This document shows positions 6,273-10,704 of a stretch of 10,704 nucleotides of DNA, one piece after another. The position numbers were made by a program, and so were the translations under genes. The notes beneath the pieces are model-generated. The model was not told the origin of the DNA and searched no databases. It was given only the letters and a program-made list of their open reading frames with translations. Source of the DNA: Cloacimonetes bacterium UBA5835 (lineage in GTDB: Bacteria; Cloacimonadota; Cloacimonadia; Cloacimonadales; Cloacimonadaceae); assembly GCA_002432865.1 (NCBI GenBank), contig DJGX01000062.1:1-10704 (forward strand), given 5' to 3'. Every line of letters begins with the position of its first letter. Position 1 is the first letter of the stretch.

Positions 6273-6507
6273 GAGAGATTACAAGAAATATCGGAATATC
6301 CAAAACCTTAAAGTGGTACTAAAATTAATGTCGGGAAAGCCATTACCCGCCAGATATAAAGATTATCAGCTAAAAAGTGGAAAAAGCGAATGCCGAGAAT
6401 GCTATTTAACTCCTAATATTCTTGTGTTCTATAGAATATAAGATGAGTTCTTAATCCTGATTAGGATTGGCTCGCATTCCAATTTGTTTGATTTAATATT
6501 TTCTTAG
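6241..6507 (+). pseudogene. YafQ-family (RelE superfamily) mRNA interferase toxin, broken by an in-frame stop
   Basis: Intact YafQ-type toxins are ribosome-dependent mRNA endonucleases of about 90 residues. From TTG 6241 the frame reads 66 residues (MLEIGYTSQFERDYKKY..., KPLPARYKDYQLKSGKSECR, ...LVFYRI) and meets TAA at 6439-6441. In the same frame the family's C-terminus continues at once (DEFLILIRIGSHSNLF) to a TAG at 6505-6507, giving the full family length. The stop therefore looks like a point mutation, and it removes the conserved His of GSHxxLF. Other active-site positions are also changed: the family's DH before L is DY (42), and the RECHI-PDW motif reads RECYLTPNI (52-60). The start codon is TTG. 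The toxin is almost certainly inactive. Confidence 0.8.
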
Positions 6508-6523
6508 CCCTTTCTGAAAAGGG
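6508..6523 (+). promoter_or_regulatory. Small hairpin just before the ygeW ribosome binding site
   Basis: CCCTTT-CTGA-AAAGGG, a 6-bp stem with a 4-nt loop, ends 4 nt before the AGAGGTGA Shine-Dalgarno. No T run follows, so it is not a terminator; it could affect translation or protect the mRNA 5' end. Function is inference. Confidence 0.35.
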
Positions 6524-6537
6524 AAGAAGAGGTGAAT

Positions 6538-7710
6538 ATGGATAATCGAGAAAGAGCAAGCGCTCTGATTGAAGAGCTGGAAACCCTACAACCAGACCTG
6601 TATGGCAAGGATTTTTTATTAACCTGGGAGAACTGTTTTGATAATCTAAAAGCAGTGATGTTGACGGCAGAAATACTGCAATGTCTGCATAAGGAAAAGA
6701 AACCCTGGCGTATTTTTGATTACGGTTTGGCAATTTCCATCTTCAGAGATAATAGCACGCGCACTCGTTTCAGTTTTGCTTCTGCTGTAAATGGTTTAGG
6801 ACTTGCCCTGGCAGAATTGGATGAAGTGAAAAGTCAGATAGCACACGGAGAAACTGTTCGCGAAACAGCAAATATGATATCTTTCTTAACGGAAGTAATT
6901 GGTATCCGTGATGATATGTATCCCGGAGAGGGACACAGTTATATGCTGGAAGTGGCGCAGGCAGTTTCCGATGGCTACATTCAAGGTGTTTTAGCCCAAA
7001 GACCAACTATAGTGAATTTACAGTGTGACTTAGATCATCCTACTCAGGTGCTTTCCGACTTACTGAAACTAAAGGATTATTTTGGTGGCTGGGAAAACTT
7101 GAAAGGCAAGAAACTGGCTATGAGCTGGGCATATTCTCCATCTTATGGAAAACCGCTTTCCGTGCCTCAGGGAGTAATAAATCTGATGACTCGCTTCGGA
7201 ATGAATGTAGTTTTAGCGCATCCTGAGGGTTATAATTTGCTGCCGGAAACCTTAAAAAGTGCTGCCTTTTTTGCGCAGGAAAGTGGAGGTTCTTTTGCTC
7301 AGACACACTATATGGAAGAGGCCTTTAAGGATGCTGATGTTGTTTATCCCAAAAGCTGGGCTCCTTTGGCTGTTATGCAGGAAAGAACTGAACTACTTAG
7401 AATAGGAAATAAACAAGGTCTGCAGGAACTGGAACAGCTTTGTTTGGCCAATAATGAAAGGTTTATTGACTGGGAATGTGACGAAGAAATGATGAAACTT
7501 ACTAAAAATGGAGAAGCTCTTTACGAACACTGTCTACCTGCAGATATCAGTGATGTAAGTTGTGAACGGGGAGAGGTTTCCCAAAGCGTATTTGAAAGAT
7601 ACCGCTATCATACTTATCAAGAAGCGGGTTACAAACCCTTCGTGATTGCTGCGATGATATTGAACAGTAAAGTGCAAAACCCTGTTGCCAAGTTGAAGAG
7701 TTTTTTGTAA
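6538..7710 (+). CDS. ygeW: YgeW-type knotted carbamoyltransferase
   Basis: A member of the aspartate/ornithine carbamoyltransferase superfamily; YgeW proteins bind carbamoyl phosphate but have no agreed second substrate. The 390 residues match the family closely. Motifs: carbamoyl-phosphate loop STRTR at 73-77, the family signature KSQIAHGETVRETANMISF at 98-116, GIRDDMY at 122-128, LQCDLDHPTQ at 161-170, WAYSPSYGKPLSVPQG at 197-212 (the knot region), DVVYPKSWAP at 267-276 and HCLPADI at 331-337. ATG 6538 is preferred to GTG 6532 because the GTG lies inside the Shine-Dalgarno AGAGGTGA (6528-6535). It heads a four-gene plus-strand operon. In enteric bacteria ygeW stands beside purine/selenium-hydroxylase genes and a diaminopropionate ammonia-lyase; here the next gene is a different PLP enzyme. 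Confidence 0.95.
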   Translation: MDNRERASALIEELETLQPDLYGKDFLLTWENCFDNLKAVMLTAEILQCLHKEKKPWRIFDYGLAISIFRDNSTRTRFSFASAVNGLGLALAELDEVKSQIAHGETVRETANMISFLTEVIGIRDDMYPGEGHSYMLEVAQAVSDGYIQGVLAQRPTIVNLQCDLDHPTQVLSDLLKLKDYFGGWENLKGKKLAMSWAYSPSYGKPLSVPQGVINLMTRFGMNVVLAHPEGYNLLPETLKSAAFFAQESGGSFAQTHYMEEAFKDADVVYPKSWAPLAVMQERTELLRIGNKQGLQELEQLCLANNERFIDWECDEEMMKLTKNGEALYEHCLPADISDVSCERGEVSQSVFERYRYHTYQEAGYKPFVIAAMILNSKVQNPVAKLKSFL

Positions 7711-7791
7711 ATTCAATATTTCTTTACAAAAAAGCCCAGTTCCTGTTCTTAGTTAATTTATTATTTGCATATTTATATATAGGAGGTATAA

Positions 7792-9237
7792 ATGCCAAAG
7801 CTGATTACTAAAATAGACCCCGTTGTTGCTAAAAAGAATGCCAAGCGTTGTAAAGAACGGGGTATAATTCTGCCTACCTTCCACCAACAGATGTTTCCGG
7901 ATACCATTCCTGAAACAATTAAGGAAAAATTGAAGCCTATCGGACTTTGGGACATTAATCCCTTAAACCTATTTAGGATAAACTGGAAGAATGATATAAA
8001 TACGGGACTTTTCGGCAAGCCTAACTACTTGGAAATTCCTTCTGAACTAACAGGTGTAAAAGCAAGAATAATAGGTTTGGCGGGAAAATATTTTCCTACA
8101 GGAACGCATAAAGTTGGAGCTGCTTATGCTTGTTTAGTTTCGCGTTTAGTATCGGGTACTTTTGATCCTGAAATTCATAAAGCAGTTTGGCCATCCACAG
8201 GTAGTTACTGTAGAGGCGGAGCTTTTGATTGTGCTCTATTGGCCTGTACGGCAGTAGCTATTTTACCGGAAGAAATGAGTAAAGAGCGATTTGACTGGCT
8301 ACGCGAAATTGGAGCTGAAATATATGTAACTCCCGGTTGCGAATCCAATGTTAAAGAGATTTATGATAAATGTGCCGAGTTGCGCAAAGATCCTACTTTT
8401 GTTATTTTGAACCATTTTGATGAGTTTGGCAATCCTCTCTGGCACTATCATATTACCGGTAATGCTATCAGCGAGGTCTTTGAAGCAATTAAAAAACCGG
8501 GTGATCGGTTAAGTGGATATGTTAGCGCTACAGGAAGTGCTGGAACTATAGCTGCTGGTGATTTTTTAAAAAACCAGTATCCTTCTTGTAAGATAAATGC
8601 CACCGAAGCTTTGGAATGCCCAACTCTGCTAATGAACGGTTTTGGTAAACATCGCATTGAAGGAATTGGCGATAAACATATACCTTGGATTCATAATGTG
8701 CGTAATACAGATCTGGTTACAGCTATCAGGGATGAAGATTGTATGCGGCTTTTACGCTTATTCAATGAGCCAATTGGAATAAAATATCTGAAGCAAAACG
8801 GGATTAATCCCAATTTGGCTGATAAACTTGATCTTTTAGGAATTTCTTCAATCTGTAATCTCCTATCCGCTATTAAAATGGCTAAATATTATGAGTTTAA
8901 CGAACAGGATATTATCTTTACCAGCTTTACAGACAGTTCTTTAATGTATCATTCCCGTCTGCAAGAACAAACTGCCGCAAAGGGTGAATATTCAGAACTG
9001 CAGGCTGCTTTGGATAGAGAAGGAGTCCTAAATGCCCAGAGTTACGATAACCTGCTGGAATTAAGTTATAAAGAGAAAAAGCGGATTCATAACCTTAAGT
9101 ACTATACCTGGGTGGAGCAACAAGGTAAATCTGAAACAGAACTAATCCAGCAATGGGAACCGGAATATTGGATTGAGACCTTTGAAAACAATCTATCTGA
9201 ACTGGATAACGCAATTGAGGAATTCAATAATAGCTGA
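7792..9237 (+). CDS. Fold-type II PLP-dependent enzyme, CysK/TrpB-like, unknown substrate
   Basis: A 481-residue enzyme of the cysteine synthase/tryptophan synthase beta superfamily, so probably a beta-elimination, beta-replacement or ammonia-lyase reaction; the substrate cannot be told. The PLP Schiff-base lysine is likely K107 in FPTGTHKVGAAYA (101-113). Further landmarks are STGSYCRGGAF at 135-145 in place of the CysK substrate loop, the phosphate-binding ATGSAGT at 246-252, and GKHRIEGIGDKHIPW at 285-299, which parallels HKIQGIGAGFIP of CysK. Compared with CysK (about 310-320) it has an N-terminal extension of some 60-80 residues and an extra C-terminal part of about 100 residues. It does not resemble the YgeX diaminopropionate ammonia-lyase beyond the fold. 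ATG 7792 has AGGAGG at 7781-7786. It lies 81 nt after ygeW and 17 nt before the next gene. Confidence 0.85.
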   Translation: MPKLITKIDPVVAKKNAKRCKERGIILPTFHQQMFPDTIPETIKEKLKPIGLWDINPLNLFRINWKNDINTGLFGKPNYLEIPSELTGVKARIIGLAGKYFPTGTHKVGAAYACLVSRLVSGTFDPEIHKAVWPSTGSYCRGGAFDCALLACTAVAILPEEMSKERFDWLREIGAEIYVTPGCESNVKEIYDKCAELRKDPTFVILNHFDEFGNPLWHYHITGNAISEVFEAIKKPGDRLSGYVSATGSAGTIAAGDFLKNQYPSCKINATEALECPTLLMNGFGKHRIEGIGDKHIPWIHNVRNTDLVTAIRDEDCMRLLRLFNEPIGIKYLKQNGINPNLADKLDLLGISSICNLLSAIKMAKYYEFNEQDIIFTSFTDSSLMYHSRLQEQTAAKGEYSELQAALDREGVLNAQSYDNLLELSYKEKKRIHNLKYYTWVEQQGKSETELIQQWEPEYWIETFENNLSELDNAIEEFNNS

Positions 9238-9254
9238 GGGCTGAGAGCAGAGGG

Positions 9255-9779
9255 ATGAAAGTTACTGCAATTATTCTTGCTTCCGGAAAGGGAAAGAGAA
9301 TAGGTTTACCCAAAGCAGATATCAGCCTAATGGGGATAAGCTTTATAGAACAAATAAGGAAAATTCTAACCGCTGCCGGGGTGGAAGATATTTTTGTAGC
9401 AAGGTATGAAAATACTCCTGATATGCTGACTACTTTACGAATGGCGGTTAGCGAACTGAAAAGTAAACAGGAAAATAGCGGTTATCTGGTTTTCCCGGTT
9501 GATTTTCCTTTTGTTTTTGCAGATACAGTCCAAAAATTGATAAAAACGCATTGTCAAAATCCTTTGGCTGTTCTCCGCCCCGTTTTTAATCAGCAAAGAG
9601 GTCACCCGATTTTAATCCCTTCAGAGCTTAATCTGGATAAAGAAGATAAGAACCAAGGATTACAATATATCATTCATACCTGTAGTTTGCCTGTTGTAGA
9701 TATCCCCGTAAAGGATTCCGGAATATTAAAAAATGTTAATACTAAAGAGGATTTGGAGCTATGGATGCCAAAGAAATGA
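9255..9779 (+). CDS. MobA/MocA-like nucleotidyltransferase
   Basis: A 174-residue protein of the MobA/MocA family, which couples CTP or GTP to molybdopterin to make the dinucleotide form of the molybdenum cofactor. Motifs: nucleotide-binding LASGKGKRIGLPKA at 8-21, the metal-binding segment PVDFPFV at 81-87, RGHP at 115-118 (as in the MocA branch) and the C-terminal NVNTKEDLE at 160-168. It is a little shorter than typical MocA. In other bacteria a MocA-like gene (ygfJ/mocA) occurs near ygeW and molybdenum hydroxylase genes, which supports a cytidylyltransferase role, but no hydroxylase is in this window. The ribosome binding site is weak (GAGAG at 9243-9247), so it may depend on translation of the preceding gene. 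Confidence 0.85.
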   Translation: MKVTAIILASGKGKRIGLPKADISLMGISFIEQIRKILTAAGVEDIFVARYENTPDMLTTLRMAVSELKSKQENSGYLVFPVDFPFVFADTVQKLIKTHCQNPLAVLRPVFNQQRGHPILIPSELNLDKEDKNQGLQYIIHTCSLPVVDIPVKDSGILKNVNTKEDLELWMPKK

Positions 9780-10309
9780 TTTGGGAAAGACACAGTGTGC
9801 GAGATTTTTTACCTACTCCCATTCCTGCAGAAATAATCCAAGAAATATTGGAAGCGGGGCATTTGGCTCCTTCCACGCAAAATCGTCAGCCCTGGCGATA
9901 TCTGGTTTTTACAGAAAATGCCAAAATTCAAAAACTGGCTTTACACTGTGGATTGATCGGATTATCTAATTTTTTTATCCGACAAGCACCTTGTTTGATT
10001 ATTGCCTGCGCCGATTTGAAAGATAACATTAAAATAAACGGGAAGGACTATTATCTGGTGGATACAGCCATTTCTTTTCATCAAATGTTATTATATGCAC
10101 GCAGTTACGGAATTGAAAGTTGCTGGCTGGCTGCATTTTCCGAAAAGAAACTAAAGGCATATTTAAAAATTCCAGAGAACTGGAAAATAGTAGCAATGGC
10201 TCCTTTGGGCTATCCGAAAGAAAAAAAAGGTCTTTATACCAAAGCAGTAAGCAATTTTGCAAATAGCAGTGAGAGAAAACCGCTGGAAAGCGTTGTCCGC
10301 TTTATGTAA
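9761..10309 (+). CDS. Nitroreductase-family FMN oxidoreductase
   Basis: A 182-residue flavin enzyme that uses NAD(P)H to reduce an unknown substrate. FMN-binding landmarks are RHSVRDF at 10-16, LAPSTQNRQPWRYLVF at 35-50, DTAISFHQMLLYARSYGIES at 101-120, APLGYP at 147-152 and the C-terminal RKPLESVV at 172-179. The catalytic core looks complete and has the short size of the single-domain branch. ATG 9761 overlaps the preceding gene by 19 nt; AAAGAGG at 9744-9750 supports it, while a second in-frame ATG at 9776 (ATGA overlap) lacks a Shine-Dalgarno. It ends the operon, 32 nt before the right repeat. The role may be linked to the upstream enzymes, but nothing in the sequence names the substrate. 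Confidence 0.9.
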   Translation: MDAKEMIWERHSVRDFLPTPIPAEIIQEILEAGHLAPSTQNRQPWRYLVFTENAKIQKLALHCGLIGLSNFFIRQAPCLIIACADLKDNIKINGKDYYLVDTAISFHQMLLYARSYGIESCWLAAFSEKKLKAYLKIPENWKIVAMAPLGYPKEKKGLYTKAVSNFANSSERKPLESVVRFM

Positions 10310-10341
10310 ACAGGCAACCGGTTATGTCTTTCAATGTTGAT

Positions 10342-10633
10342 GTAACACGATGCTTGTTTTGACTTTCAATTTTGCCACTGCCATTTCATTATACGGTTGT
10401 TACTCATTACTTTTCTTGCAACCGCATTTTGGCTATTTTACCAACTTCAAAATTGAGAGTTAAAACAAGAACAATGCACACAACCACCCAAACAACAACT
10501 TCTTCCCGAACTGCACATTAACGAATGAACTCTTAATTTGTACAGTAACAATATTGTGATGTATTTTTTTTTACAGGTTGGAAGATGCTCTGCAATGAAA
10601 GATTTGGTTGCCAGCATCTCCCGTTTTATTGAA
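10342..10633 (-). repeat. Right copy of the long intergenic repeat, inverted
   Basis: Reverse complement of the left copy (1-294), reading on the minus strand from TTCAATAAAACGGGAG to CGTGTTAC. It carries a single 3' unit with the same inverted arms (10448-10468 and 10354-10374 on the plus strand). A large internal difference lies where the left copy has ACTACACTCTTTTAGTG and this one has an A run followed by ATACATCACAATATTG, and indels shift reading frames between copies, arguing against coding. The gene-facing end (GTAACACGATGC) lies 32 nt after the nitroreductase stop. 10310-10341 contains a short palindrome AACCGGTT but no gene. Confidence 0.9.
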
Positions 10634-10636
10634 GTT

Positions 10637-10649
10637 TTGTTTTAACTCT
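10637..10649 (+). repeat. Partial extra copy of the repeat arm
   Basis: TTGTTTTAACTCT is identical to the first 13 bases of the unit arm at 167-179 and 308-320 and stands immediately outside the right repeat. It could begin a neighbouring, diverged unit or be a scar. The remaining bases to 10704 show no gene that can be supported. Confidence 0.45.
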
Positions 10650-10704
10650 AAACCGAGCTTCAGCTTTGATAGGAAAAGGCGGGGGACAAAATATCTTGTT
10701 GCTA

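Noticed and set aside
9776..10309. Alternative nitroreductase start in an ATGA overlap with the MocA-like gene
   Set aside because: No Shine-Dalgarno precedes it, while the upstream ATG at 9761 has AAAGAGG at suitable spacing.
10626..10703. Minus-strand open frame entering from the window end, stop at 10626-10628
   Set aside because: It has only 25 codons, another minus frame is equally open, and it runs into the repeat; a neighbouring gene's C-terminus cannot be shown.

Overview
The window looks like a stretch of a low-GC, free-living bacterial chromosome. The gene content and protein style (PorV-like outer-membrane barrel, non-mevalonate isoprenoid gene, type A RNase P RNA, YgeW-type carbamoyltransferase cluster) suggest a Gram-negative member of the Cloacimonadota (Candidatus Cloacimonas-like). 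That assignment is inference from recognition, not from a search.

Layout. (1) 1-467: no gene; a repeat element of about 290 bp in which a 141-bp 3' unit is tandemly duplicated. (2) 468-2692, minus strand: a tRNA with CAT anticodon (probably tRNA-Ile2), an outer-membrane barrel protein, and dxr, whose start overlaps the barrel gene's end. (3) 2777-4495, plus strand: a promoter-like site, an untranslated leader ending in a strong intrinsic-terminator hairpin directly before the ribosome binding site, then nadC and a coiled-coil/zinc-ribbon protein gene 3 nt downstream. (4) 4551-4910: RNase P RNA (rnpB) with its own -10 box. (5) 5051-5902: an exported beta-propeller-like protein of unknown role. 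(6) 5903-6507: genetic debris, including a YafQ-type toxin pseudogene killed by an in-frame stop. (7) 6538-10309: a compact four-gene operon: YgeW-type knotted carbamoyltransferase, fold-type II PLP enzyme, MobA/MocA-like nucleotidyltransferase, nitroreductase. (8) 10310-10704: a second copy of the repeat in opposite orientation.

How it fits together. The housekeeping part covers isoprenoid precursor synthesis (Dxr), NAD synthesis (NadC), tRNA maturation (RNase P) and AUA decoding (tRNA-Ile2). The encoded CCA of the tRNA agrees with the GGU motif kept in L15 of the RNase P RNA. The most interesting functional unit is the ygeW operon: YgeW is an orphan carbamoyltransferase with no settled substrate, and here its partner is not the usual diaminopropionate ammonia-lyase but a different CysK-like PLP enzyme, followed by a molybdenum-cofactor-type nucleotidyltransferase and a flavin reductase. 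This is a plausible uncharacterised nitrogen-compound degradation pathway. The inverted repeats at both ends lie at nearly the same distance (31 and 32 nt) from the 3' ends of dxr and the nitroreductase gene and in the same orientation relative to them, which points to a genome-wide element associated with gene 3' ends, not a transposon carrying the 10 kb segment.
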